Assembly (NCBI GenBank): GCA_027604185.1 | Contig: JADGKB010000062.1 | Span: forward strand, 18,640 to 82,639 | Length of the DNA stretch: 64,000 bases | Reading direction: 5' to 3' | Origin: Boothiomyces macroporosus | Taxonomy: Eukaryota; Chytridiomycota; Chytridiomycetes; Rhizophydiales; Terramycetaceae | Shown: positions 33,501-45,699 of the stretch, one piece after another | Position numbering within the stretch: position 1 is the first letter of the stretch | Layout: each line of letters begins with the position of its first letter | The notes under the pieces: model-generated | The model's database searches: none | What the model was told of the DNA's origin: nothing | The model's input: only the letters and a program-made list of their open reading frames with translations | Made by a program: the position numbers and the translations under genes

Positions 33501-33717
33501 AATCAAGATTTACTTCTTTATCCAGCGTACGAGGCTCGCACATTTCACAGAAATACAGTTCTGGAACTATTATTAGTATCAAAGAACCTGTTTCTTCCGT
33601 TATTTCTACGCAAACGGCATGCTGCCATACTAGACATTTTTCACATTGAATTGTAAATCCATCATCATGTACGAACCCACATATACATCTGATTTCTCCT
33701 TCTTCGTCTGCTGACAT
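30580..33717 (-). CDS. SET3: Set3/MLL5-type PHD-SET chromatin protein with RGG tail
   Basis: Exons 33717-33588, 33566-33514, 33493-32242 and 32219-30580; introns of 21, 20 and 22 nt; 1024 aa. A PHD finger lies at residues 11-53 (C11, C13, C25, C28, H33, C36, C50, C53), after only ten residues. After a basic linker comes a SET domain (KKMGLFATENMDSG, FGGFDGRFVRSCCGANEN, PRLGIFTTKAIKQGEEI). PHD followed by a degenerate SET is the layout of Set3, SETD5 and KMT2E. In yeast Set3 reads H3K4 methylation and anchors a histone deacetylase complex; its SET is thought inactive. The C-terminal half is acidic, then Arg/Asp/Gly/Pro-rich with repeated DRF(P/S)-type units, ending GFGRGRGR, an RNA-binding-type tail that I do not know from yeast Set3. 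Confidence 0.85.
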
Positions 33718-33747
33718 TAGATTTAAAAAAGTCAAAAAATTTACAGT

Positions 33748-34448
33748 TTAATTTTCTATATAAACAAGATAATCCGGCCTTTTAAAATAGCTCGTTGCTA
33801 GTTGGTTCCCCAAGTCAGTAGGTTGGGAGAAGGCTATGGATTCTTTTGGCAGCTCAACTCCATAATAGAAATTCTTTCGCAAATAGTCCAACATCCATTT
33901 CCCGATCCCTTTTCTTCTATTAGGGTATGAAACCCATATTCTAGAAATCCCTATTTGTGCAGGCATCTTGTTTTCTTTATCCACATGGTTGTTGGATATT
34001 CTATAGCCGCCAGCAATTTCCAATGCAAGTAAAAGTCCAACAATCTGATTCTTGAAGATACACAAATATGCCAGAATTAGTAAATTGGTACCTTGTGATT
34101 CTCTACATCCAAATCCTGTTGGTGAGCGGCTCCTAATTCGTTATTTACGATATTCAATATTTCCAGAAACCTTTTCCATTTGCTAGAGCCTGATTTCAAA
34201 CTAATTATAGTATACGTAGAGGCATCAGGGCAATTCCAGTTGAATATACTAGTGTGGTATTTGGAATGAATCTTTAAATCTTCCTCTGAATACTTGTTGT
34301 ACTTCATTTGGCACTCTTTGCAGGTCTCGTATTCGGACAACTTTCTCTGGCCAAAGTTCAAATGCGTTTGTTTGTACTCTTTCTTTGCTTCCGTTTTTTT
34401 CTTTATTTTCTTTATTTTTAGTTTTGTATTTTGTTTAAACAGATTCAT
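33748..34448 (-). CDS. ECO1: Cohesin acetyltransferase Eco1/ESCO
   Basis: Exons 34448-34092 and 34071-33748; 226 aa, compact like yeast Eco1 (281). It acetylates Smc3 during S phase to lock cohesion. QTHLNFGQ near residue 27 resembles the degenerate PCNA-binding box. A C2H2 finger follows (C43, C46, H61, H65). The acetyltransferase core has GISRIWVSYPNRRKGIGKWMLDYLR (acetyl-CoA loop R-R-K-G-I-G) and the family end IAFSQPTDLGNQLATSYF. The ATG at 34448 is preferred to an upstream in-frame TTG. The single intron is odd: the frame that keeps the AYLCIFKNQIVG strand needs a 20-nt intron ending TG rather than AG. The nearest AG would give a 41-nt intron and lose seven conserved-looking residues. 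Confidence 0.85.
34072..34091 (-). other. Candidate non-canonical (GT...TG) intron in ECO1
   Basis: On the minus strand the sequence is gtaccaatttactaattctg. It has the normal donor, the normal 20-nt length and a TTACTAAT branch region, but ends TG. Removing it joins VENHK to AYLCIFKNQ in frame. The next AG downstream, at 34051-34052 on the plus scale, would give a 41-nt intron, also in frame. Confidence 0.45.
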
Positions 34449-34503
34449 TTCGGACAAGAATTTTTGTAGGGTACCAGTTCATAATCAGCACCAGTCATAT
34501 GAA

Positions 34504-34640
34504 GAGATAGAAATAGGTACTAGTATCTTTAAATTTCTGTCCCGGTGACGAGATAGAAATAGGTACTAGTATCTTTAAATTTCTATCCCGGTGACGAGAT
34601 AGAATTAGGTACTAGTATCTTTAAATTTATATCTGGGTGA
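34504..34640. repeat. 46-bp tandem repeat, three copies
   Basis: Units start with GAGATAGAA at 34504, 34550 and 34596 with an exact 46-bp period. Each contains AGGTACTAGTATCTTTAAAT and the first two end CCCGGTGAC. Copies 1 and 2 differ at about one base; copy 3 is more diverged and partial. The array lies between the ECO1 start (34448) and the CFAP54 stop (34668), in ECO1's upstream region. Confidence 0.9.
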
Positions 34641-34667
34641 ATAGCCAGAATCAATGACTACCGTACT

Positions 34668-37600
34668 TTATTCGAAAGAAAAAACCCATTCCAATAGTTG
34701 GTTGTCAGCTGGGGAGGGCTGAGGCTGTTCCTTTACTTCTGGGAACAGTTTGGCAATGAATGGGTTTGAAGAATTCTTGATTTTGTCTTTATCAGAACCA
34801 CCAACGGTTTCAAGAGCAAATATCGCTGCAAGGACTGAAACATTGCTATTGCTCAACGTAGGGAAGGTTTTCTATGATTAATGACTAATTACTGGAATCA
34901 CGGATTCCTTGTGTATAATTTGGTGTAAGAGTGTCAAGACGGATTTCCATAAATTCTCTGCTTGTTCTTTTACAGCTTGATCTTTGGTCAACGCGAAAAA
35001 GGCCAACTTGGAGTATATTGAATTAATTGAATTCTTTCCGATTTGAACAACCACTTTTGGAATATTTCTCACTAAGACTTCTTGTTTGATTATTTCCTTT
35101 GTTTCTCTTTTTTCAACGATTTCAGTCTCATTGGTGATATCTGTTTGTGATTGATTCATAATTTCAACAGTTACTTTTCGATTACAAAACATAACCATTA
35201 CATGATTATTCTCTGGTTTCAGAGTATCATTTAGATTAAATAAATTGTTCTTTTCAGAATCTATTGTTTGGTGGCTGTCTTGAGTTTCTACTGTTTCCCT
35301 GGAATTTGGCTTACTGGTACTGGATTCAATCTTTTCTGATTCTGCATGATCAGTTGTATCAATAGGAATCCTAAATTTTTCTATTGAAATATCCCGAGCG
35401 AAATCAATAATCTCCAAAGGCAAGTTGTTCTGAGGATCAATGATTGGGAGATAAAGCCAAGTCATAAAGTAGAACTGCGTATCTGGTGAGATTTTGATCC
35501 CATTTTGCACTTCCTCTATTTTATCCTTGTAGCATCGTTGCAACCTCAAGAATCTGGTTATTGACGAGAGATATCTTTCATTATACCCTATCGGCTTGCA
35601 GTCAAAAATATCTGTCAAAGACTTTCGATACATTCGAATATCATTAGTAGTGATTGAGTGTGAGCTGAAGCCCTTGTATTTTTCAGTAATGCTGTTTTCG
35701 TCCACAGCAAGCAAATCCACTGAATCAAAAATAGGGTCATCTTTTTCCATAGATTTGAAATTATCCAGTTCAATTTGAATGCTAATTGGCACATCCTTAT
35801 AACCGAGGTTCTCAGAGGTACTTGCAATTAGCTTGCATTGACTAAATTTGTAAACTTGATAGTAGATATCAAATTCACTGGTGAGCCTGTTTTCTACTTG
35901 CAAAGTTAGTTGCATTAAACTGGCGTGATATTTCTTTTCAATACTGCCTCCAACAACTGACGTTTGCATAAATGATTGAAGTAAACCTTTGACGAAATTT
36001 GTAACGATAACGTACTTTGTGGAACCTAGAGAGTATGCTGTTCTGGCTTTGAAGCTGTCCAAGGCGATTGAATATTTTAAAACTGTGATCAAGTCCATGT
36101 GAGCCTTGTATTTGCTATCGAAAAGCAAATACCGAAGGTTTTCAGTAAGTGATTCAAGTTGATTTGAAGAGTGATCACCCACAATCAATTTACATCTTAA
36201 CAGAAGGAAATTTTTTAGCAAATGGTCAATGTTTGACTCCCAATAACTTGTAGACGCTACTTTTGCGAAATGGCTTTTTACGAAAATCATTTGTAAATTA
36301 TCCATATGCTCATAGTGATGAAGTGCCCCTTTTTGACGGTGGAAATAATTATCTGCCGCAGCCCTGATCTCTGAACATTTGACGAGTGTTAATAATGCCA
36401 TTGGATGATCATTCAACTTCTCTTGTACTTTTTGAAGGCATTTCAATGTATGTTTGAGGGACTGATCATCTTGTCCAGAGTAGATTAGTATTTTAGCCAT
36501 GGTGGTCAAAACTCCTGCATAGATCAAATTTGAATTGAATGAAGAATACTCTTCCTCTGCAGTTTTTGCAAGGGAGTACGCGAACAAGTATTTGCCCTCT
36601 GCAAAAAGCGACCTAATGATAACTTCTAAATTGGATATCAAAAAAGTCTTTCCAAGCTGAGAAGTAAGTGCATTGAAAATATTCTGTCTATGACGATCGC
36701 CTGATTTCAAAGTGCTTATTAACTTCCTGATTGATAAAGCCCTGATTGTTATTTAATATTTACCATTTCAGGGAAGACTTGAACCGTTTTTGAATGAAAA
36801 ATGTTTGAAGTAGGATATCAAATAACACGATTAACTGGTAGTAGTTAGTTACAATGATATCCAATTCTTTGTTATATTTTAAATCAATCTCATTTGTGTT
36901 TCCCGTATCCAGCTTTCCTTTAATAACAGTTTGAATTGTTTGGACATGTTTGAAAATAATTCCACGAATGCCCGTAATAATATCAAGCTGCCATCCATCA
37001 TAGTCTAATTTTGGCAAATCAATTCGATTTGCTTCTGATTTGTAAGCTTCAAACTCGTCGCAAGGAGTAGTATTGTTTGAAATCTCTGCCAGTTCAAAAA
37101 CTTTTAATACCAGCCGCATTCGCGCAATATCATAATCGATAATATATCTAGGGGTATTATGAAGTTTAGTTTTTTCTGAAAGTGGTGAAATTAACAACTG
37201 TTTCAAAACCAAAAAATGATTGCCTGTTAGTGGATAAGAGTTGTTTTCGAATTGAAACTCCATCCCGCCATCGTCGATTTTCTTCTTTAAAGGATTTGCC
37301 TTTGACGCCAAATAGAGATGATTTATCCCCTCATTGATTAATCCTATTTGAACCAGTGCTTCCGATTTAATTATTAGCGTGGTACTGCACATTGGAATGG
37401 AGCACAAAACATTCTTCGAAACATAGTCTGCCACAGCCAACATTGGTAACGAAGCAGCTGCCATATTGTTTTGTATCAGCACATTGGACATGTAGTGAAT
37501 ATTTTCAACAAACTCTACAGGGTTGAGTTCATGCTTTAACATGAATAAACCATTGCTTGAATATAAATTATCTACTTGAAAATCTACGTATTCCATGTAG

Positions 37601-40600
37601 TTTGTAGGATTTGGAATTGTGTAGTACAGGCATGCTATATTCAAATGCGCAGCTATCCATATGCATTCCAACTGCTTATCAAAGTTTTTGCAGAAAGTGA
37701 ATCTGCCGATCCTAACCAGCGCGTTCGAAGCTTGAATTGCAAGTAAGATACCACCTAACTTGTCAACAATGACCCTTGCATTTTCTTCAGAAAACCTAGA
37801 TTTTGGGTTGATTTCAAGATAGTTTAGCAAACTTTTGAGTACCTTTGGTTTTCCAGTGAGATGATCTAAACCTCTGGACCAAAAAGTAGCAGATCCAGCA
37901 TGGTCACCAATTTCATGGAGGAAATTTCCAAATTCGAACGATGCCAATGCAGCCAAGGTGTAATTTGTCTCTTTGATTGATTTTGAAATCACGCACTCAA
38001 ATGCGGTATATATTTCGGTATTTACAGCCGCATTTTCATGAAGTATGTGTCCTTGTAAATGGCATTCCAGCTGATACGCAGCAACTTTATATCTACAATA
38101 ATAGAGTGCTTCTTCCGCCGGTCTATCTTCTCTGTAGTCTACTACTGGCTTTGAAATTAGTTCGTTGTTTTTTATGGCTTCTTGGCAATATTTTAGGAGT
38201 GGATTCAATAGAGAGTCCATTGCAGGACTAAAGTAATTCTGAACTTTTTTGGTAAAATTCAACAATCGGTGATATTTGCCTGCAGTGTGTATAACTTCGA
38301 TAACAAACAGGAGGAATTCGCTACAAAATGCCAGGTCAAATATTTGATGCTGATTGAACTGTTGTCTATCTGTCCAACTGCCGATAAACTGATCATGGGT
38401 AATTTCAAAGTAAGTTTGGACTGGAACCACTCCTTTTTTAGAAGAAGGGTAGGTATGTGACTGCAAGAAAGTATTACCTTTCGGAACTTTTGAAATTTGA
38501 ACTGCTTTTAAAGTATCAAGTATTACATTTCCTACCGTGATTAATCCTCTCCATAAAGTCTGTTTCCAAAATGGCAAGTCAAGCCTGCCGTTGTAGAACA
38601 TAAATCTTAACGACACCCACAACGATTTCGAATATTTTATGATTTTCAATGGGTCGAACGATCTACTAGCTATAACAATTGATTGAATAAAAGATTGTAT
38701 CATATCCACTGCCTGAGTGTGCTGGCTTCCATTTGGATCAATTGAGCTTTCTTTCTTGTTTAATTGTTTTATCATAAAGGACGCACTAGACCTGAACTCT
38801 AACCATTCTACAAGCGAGTTTTCCTTGGAATCATTTAAATTGAATTGAAATAGTTTGGAATCCTTTCTGTATTGAATAAAAAGAGCCTTTGCTCTAAAAT
38901 ATAGCAACGATGACCTCCAAGGGTTTTCATAATCGAGAATCAAGCGCAATCGTCGAGCATAACATCTTCTATGCCACAAATAATAAAGTTTGGTATCTAG
39001 TACTTTAATCGCTTGGTCGACCCTATCCCTTTCCGTGTTTGACATTCCATTAAAGTATGCATGTCTGTGGGTTGCTCTCTTTCGTTTGGCCAGTTGAATG
39101 GAGGTAAGCTCATTATCTGCGGCATCTTCATGATTGATGGCCGGAGGGCTGGCAGAGTTTGCTCTAGAAAGGTCTCTTTTTGGTGAGCCATTGGAGGAAT
39201 TCTTTGGGCTGGCTGAATTGGCTCGAGATATATTCCCTCTTGGAGGAGTGCTTGGTGTGCTATGCGGACGATCTCTTGAAGAGTGTCGTGATCCACTAGA
39301 CCCACTGGTTAAAGATGGGGTAGTAGAATTTGGTCTAGAACCACCGATCTTTCTTTCTGGCGAAGGCTCGACAACCACTCTTCTTGTGTCATCCTTCTTG
39401 TCCACATCTCTTCCTCGCACATGGTCCCTGAAATTAAAGTATTTCTACCCGTGGTGTGCTTTTCCTTTAATAGAATCCATCAAGGCAGCTTTGTCCAAGG
39501 AAAATAGTTGCCTTCTCCTTCTTTTAATTATAATTTCTTTTTTGTGGTGAGAAACATCCTCAAGTAGCTCGTCCATTCTTGATATAATCTGACACCTGAT
39601 TGGTTAGAAACAGTCACCTTCTATCCACCCAGTCCTCAAGCTCCAGACTTAATCGTATAGCAGTTTCTATCGAGTCTTTCTCTATACACCAAGAGACTAT
39701 TCTCGTAACAATTTCCACATATCTTGGATTTTTGCGGAATTTGGTTAATTCTTGCATTGTAGTTTCTGGCCCAGCAGTAATAAATAGCGTAAAAATGTCT
39801 TTCAATGTTGTAGTGCTGTCTAATGTTTTTCTGGAGACATTCTTTTTTACATTTGGGTCGTTCATCAAAGATGGAGGTATTGCTTTATGTTTGACCATGA
39901 GTACCTCCATCAATTCGTAAAACATATCAAATTGCTTTCTATGAAACGATACTCCAAATTTACTTGGTTTGGTAACTGCTAACCGTCCAAGGTAGCCAAA
40001 TTCTGCAAGATAATTCGAAGAAGACCGTTTCGCCTTCCCTTTGTGAGGTTTGTATATGTATCCAAGCAGACTCGTCTCCATCATGTTAGAGTTGATAATC
40101 TTAATATCCGCTGAATATGTGGAAATATTTATGAGTGAGTTTGTGTCATATGCTATTTGGGCTGCCAATGTGACATTTCCTAATTCTATCAATCTAGTAA
40201 CCAAATGGAAGGTGACCGGAACCAAGAATTCTCTCAGCCCCTTTGATTTATCATTTTCAAATGCACCTGATTGTTTTAGTAGTGTATCGTGACACTTTAC
40301 TAGAATGTTCAGAATAAATGGGGTGTAAACGTCGGTTTTTAGGAATGGTAGTATTTCTTGGTACAGCTTCACTACACACAGGATTTCTAGCGTTGGTTGA
40401 CCGGTATACTTTGCGCATTCACTAGCAATCAAAAAGTCCCTGCAAAGCTCGAATCGAAAATATTGCGAAAGTAGAACGCTGTTGGACTGGCCACTCTGGT
40501 TAAATTCAGCTTTTCGTAATTCAATATAATAAAAGAAACATTGAATAAATCCCCTAATAATAGCTTGGTTTGTTGTACCGAGGGTTTTGTAGTTCATCTC

Positions 40601-43600
40601 AAAAATTGCTGTATTGTTGGACCCATCAAATTTATCATCCACAAAGTTACGCAGAGACTCCACTGTGCATTTGCTTTTTATAAATTGGCCTTCTAAATTT
40701 TTCATTGCTTGATTAACGATTTCCCTGTCATCCATTCTTGAAGCAATGGACAAAACATAGGTCCAACATAAATTGATGCTCAAAGGTAAAGCGGCTACAA
40801 TCGGGATGGAATTTGACTTTACTTTTGCGCCTGCTGTTGAATCTGCATATATATCTGGGTATAGTGAAAAGGTTACATGGTATTTGCAATCCTTTTGCAA
40901 TCCATACAGTGTCGCAGTCGAGTTTTGCAAAAGTGGACGCATAATACCTGCACCATTTACATTACTTGCTTTGATGTTCTTGTCAGAGAAATTTCCAAAA
41001 ACTTGATACCACTTATTTTCCCCGTCAATATTGGGAATAGCTACAGATATAGAGTTGGAAGTACGTCGAATGAAAGTTGGGGAGTTTGAATCAGCAATTT
41101 TTAATTGCTCGAATAAAACATTTTCCTGTCTTCTTCCCTCCTTCAGATAGTTCACCGCTTTCCGGAGAAGACGGCTTCGATCAGCAAATGGGATTCCCTT
41201 TCCATGCAGAATTGTTGATAACAGAAAAATTGAGCGTTTCACTGGATCGTCTCCGCAATATTTTAGTAAGATAGCTTCATCCGGAGATTCGTAAGGAATG
41301 GCAAGATCCAGCTTCATATGCCGAAGTTTTAGCGTCTCCTCCTGCTTTTTTCTTAATTTACAAAGATTTTCTTCATAGTCATGCTCTATTACGCATCGAT
41401 AATAGAAACTAAGCACATCAACTTCCAGGCAAGCAAAGTCACGAATTACCTGGTCGCCTTCACTTTCTGGATATATTTTGTGATAAGATGGGTCCGCAGT
41501 AATACAATCCTTTATATCCACAGCGCCTCCAATATTTATTTCTCTAGCCCTATTGATGTTTCCTAGACACTCTTTCAGTACGGTCATGGCTCTGTCGAAT
41601 TCTCCCATGCACTCGTAGATTAAGGCAAGTTTTTGGGAAATCCCTACTCCTAGCACAATAAGATGGTGGTCTGTAAAGTAATGGAGTTTGCAAAAAATGG
41701 AGTGAATAAATCCAAGCACCAACATTATTGCATCGTCACTTTTTAGATGGTAGATTTTTGGTGAATCTAGTGTTGATTTGATATCTCTAAGAAATGGCTC
41801 CACGAAATTCCAAAGAAGCAGTGCTGAATCGATTATCAGGTATGGGGATTTAATCAGCAATTCGTGGCTGTCTAAGCATTCCAAGATGGAATTACAGAAT
41901 ATTGCGATTGTATGTTGAACTTGCTCAGCCAATTCAAACCTTGATGCTCTAAAGTCACTAGGAGTAGCTCTTCCAGCCAAGTTTGATTGGAAAAACACTT
42001 TTCGATCTATTTGAAATGAGAGCAGAAACTTTGAAGCAGATAAACGCAGATTTGTTTCCAAAAAGAGCGGATGCTTGTGCTTCAAAGGGAAAGTATGAAT
42101 AACTTCTACAATTTTTTCTAGCCTGGACCAACTTCGATAGGTGAATAGAAATTGCGATAATTTAACAATATCGTAGATGTCAAATTTGCCAGGTTCGGTT
42201 CTGGGCACTTCAGTTTGATCACCTTCAAAGTGCTGTCTTTTTTCTTTAATTTCTGCTTTCGTAGAGAATGATCCACTAAGCAAGTTGAACGCTTTTTCTA
42301 ATAACAAAGATACTATATATTCTTTCAATGTATTTTCGTCGACTTTTTCTGGAATTTTCACTCTCTTTTCATGAGTCAACAGACCATCCAATATTCCAAT
42401 AATTGCAGAGAACTGTTGGGCTGGTGTATTGAACAAGTTTAGCGCTGCGTTGATTTCTTCCCAGCAACCTTTCTTGATTTTCACATCTTCTGAATCCTCT
42501 TTGATTATTTTCTTTTTTTCTGATTTCTTTGCAGTTTCCCCATCTATTTTAACTTCTTCTTTTGTCCCATATTCACTTGTATCAAGATGAGTGCTCTCAT
42601 CTAATGAAATATTATATTGAGAAATCAAACTGCGATATATTTCCAAGTGACGGCTGTCTTGGATTTGAAAGTTTACTGGAAATTTGAAAATGCTGTAAGA
42701 AAAAAGAAAGAAATCGGGCTTCCATCCTGAGATCGATTGCAATTGTTTTTTCCAATTGAAATTTTCTACAAATGACATTGCGGTGATTGAAGAAGAATTG
42801 CTGATCAGCATTTTTACTGCCTCTTGAATGCTTGGCTTGGGACCAATCTTTGATTTGATAATCGCCGATGCCAGGAATGTATCAATCAATTTGGTTACAT
42901 CTGATAAACCCTCTTGGCTGGAAGTAGAAAACAAAGTTGATTTGGCCCTTAAAAATTCAATTCCAACTTGATCTTCCGAGTCAATGAATATCCATCTGTA
43001 CGATTTTAAAAGCATATAGATGTAAATGCTGGAAATTTCGGAAGTTTCATAGAGCGTTTGGGATTCAAGGAAATTTAGCACCCAGATTATGGACTCCTTT
43101 GCCTGATGTTAGTCAAACTCACCATTTTTGCTTTTCCAATACTGGTTAGAAATTTGGCGATTTGGAAAATGTGATATACGGTCATTAAAATTGTCCATTT
43201 CATTGTGCTATCTTCGTGAGCGAAGCGATAGGTGTTTTCTTTTAATTTAGCAAGAACCTGCTCCACGTCGTCAACAGATTTCGAATGCCGAACGCTAAAA
43301 TCAATATTGACTATAGCCAAAAACTCTACCACTATCTCACTGAAATATAGTTTTGCCTTGATTTCGTGAATATCGATTGACTTTTCTGCTGTACCATCGG
43401 CTATAGGTGCAATCGCTGGCATCGCCGAGATGTAATTATCAATACAAGTGAAGCAGCTTTCAAAGGCTAAATTGTGGCATCCTTTGATTTCTAGCAGCTG
43501 ATCCCCAAAGTCCAAACACTTCTGCAGAAAGACTTTTTTGTCCAAGTACTTTTTGTATTTTTCCAGACAGCCTAGAAACTGAAAGGTAATGATTCTATAC

Positions 43601-43782
43601 TGGCTGGCATTTGTTCTCGATAAAACAGTTGTATGAAGTGATTTTAGTAGATATCGAGCTTCATTCTCGAACATGGTCAACAGCCCATCGGATGAAATGT
43701 ACGAGTCGCTCAAGTTATCCCATCCCAAGTTATTCGGGTTGAGCTTGTCGTATTTCAACTTTGCGTTGTTGGTTTTTTTCAT
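34668..43782 (-). CDS. CFAP54: CFAP54, flagellar central-pair (C1d) protein
   Basis: Exons 43782-43123, 43102-39618, 39595-39449, 39427-36764, 36741-34893 and 34871-34668; introns of 20, 22, 21, 22 and 21 nt; 3002 aa (human CFAP54 3096 aa). The N-terminal quarter matches remembered CFAP54: LQKCLDFGDQLLEIKGCHNLAFESC parallels the human VGDSLCQMKEYKLALLQCY block, and KWTILMTVYHIFQIAKFL with IYIYMLLKSYRW parallels the human FNGTIYIYTICRKL and YLTWRATLYTA blocks. The rest is TPR-like helix with a Ser/Pro-rich linker around 39150-39400. CFAP54 is a scaffold of the C1d projection of the axoneme central pair, needed for normal beating. Its intact frame over 9 kb implies motile zoospores. Upstream, 177 bp separate it from the divergent Zn2Cys6 gene. 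Confidence 0.85.
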
Positions 43783-43959
43783 GGCAAAAGAACTGGCGCG
43801 TTCAAACCGTGTTTACTGTATTTTCAAAGACAAAAGTCTACATTTCGATCACTGTGTTATGCTAGGGTGGCTCCATTCGTTGTTCTGGTGTCAACTGGCA
43901 TGGACACTGCCCCTTTGATTTGTGTAACAGCATGACACTTGAAAAAAGTTTCACAGCAA

Positions 43960-45630
43960 ATGAGAAAGAAAGCCTGCGACTCTTGCAGGCAAAAGAAAAG
44001 GAAGTGTGATGGGCAAACTCCATGCTCATATTGTGTTAAAACAGCCCATCTGAATCCCACCAAACTTCCAAACTGTACTTATAATAAGCTTCAATCAACC
44101 AGTAACACTAAGCCTGCAACACCAACCACACCTCCATATGAAGATACAAATTATAATTACAAGTTGGTAGATTCGAAATCCCCGATTTCTAATATACTGC
44201 CGCTAAGTATGGAACTGGATTTGATTCGGCTGGGTGTATTGCTCAACCCTTTACTAGTGACTCATTTGGACGATTTGCTTTGCATTTATCGGGACTTTAA
44301 AATATCAAATGTACTGCATCTTTCTATGTGTGGTAATTTATAGCTAACGCAAGGATTTGGAATCATGTATTCAAATCAGACACTAGTAGCCCCTCAAATT
44401 ACCAAAGAAACAATATCAAGAAGCTATATTACTGCTGCAAAAGCAATTTTGGATGATATATCACCTTCGATTACTTTGGGGGTGGATTACTGTTTAGATT
44501 TAGTTAGGAGTTACATCATCATTGGAGTGTGCCAATTCGGGTTTCATGAAGTCGATGCAGCATTAGAGTGCATGTTTACACTGCAGGAGCTCATTCCAAA
44601 GTTGGGGATATTTGAAGGGATTTTTGACGAGCAGAATAGCATGCTAGAAAGTGACAGACTAAGGAGACAATTATTGTGGCAAAGCTGCTTGTTAATAGAT
44701 ACGCTGGGTTCAAATGCCAGTGGACAGGACTTTTTCCTGGATGATAACCTGTTTGATTGGCGAATTCAGCCATCAATATCCTATTTTGTTGGAATATCCA
44801 AGGAAAACTTACGACCAATGAATCACCTGAACAGAATAAGACACAGTCTATGGACGGATGAAAAGGCTATCCACTTTCTTAACGGGATGTGCGACATTGG
44901 ATTTGTATCAGTTGAGAATGACTTGCACTATCTCTCTCAATCAAGATTTGCAATCATCAAAAGTTTTAGAAGGGTTTTGCTATTCGCAAGAGCCTATGAC
45001 AAGGGACTGGCGGAGCATATAGATTACCATTCCCTTCATTCAGAGTTACTAACTTGGATGAAAGATTTGCCCGCAGCCCTGAAGCCTGTTTCAAAACTGG
45101 AAATATATGCAACAACTATTCCTAGCCTGGAATCACCTAACGATGTCTGGGCACGCCACCCTACTGCTGTTCAAGATTATCTATTATTTCTTTCAGGCTT
45201 GGTCCATTTACACTTACCAGGAGTACAGGCGAATTCACAAATCCCATATTCCCTTGATTTGAATAATGCCACTCAGTTTAATTCCAAAGAGATTGTGCTA
45301 ACGTGTTTCAATGTGCTTATATATATCATTGAAACAATGTACGCGTTTTCCGACAACAAATTCCCCAACGCGCCAGGGAAACTTACTCCTACCATGTCTG
45401 ATATGATGTCTGTGCTGCATATATATTCGATTACCTCTACTGCGATAATCGCCAGCAGATGCTTCCCAACCAGCCAATCAGAGATATCAACCGTGCAGAC
45501 TCTTACAGAGATTTATATCCTCCCCTTCCTAAAATCAATAGGAACCATTTGGCCAATGTCGGAGCACTATTATGTTAAAATATCTGCGTTTATAAAGCTT
45601 GATCCTGATTTTGGGATGGAAGAGTCATGA
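43960..45630 (+). CDS. Zn(II)2Cys6 fungal transcription factor
   Basis: Exons 43960-44332 and 44354-45630; one 21-nt intron with a GCTAAC branch sequence; 549 aa. The binuclear zinc cluster is at the very N-terminus: C6, C9, C16, C22, C25, C39 (ACDSCRQKKRKCDGQTPCSYC), in a basic context that contacts DNA. The rest is helical and matches the fungal-specific regulatory domain in style (DRLRRQLLWQSCLLIDTLGS, followed by FARAYDKGL). The ATG at 43960 starts just before the cluster; an upstream in-frame TTG was rejected. The target pathway is unknown. It is divergent from CFAP54. Confidence 0.85.
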
Positions 45631-45699
45631 CAGAAAAAAATGTAAACAAACCTATTGTGTTTGTGAAATAAAAACAGTGTTTAGATTTTTCAACCACCA

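Noticed and set aside
34668..43782. CFAP46 instead of CFAP54
   Set aside because: Length (3002 aa) and the N-terminal block order fit CFAP54 better. CFAP46 is shorter and starts differently.
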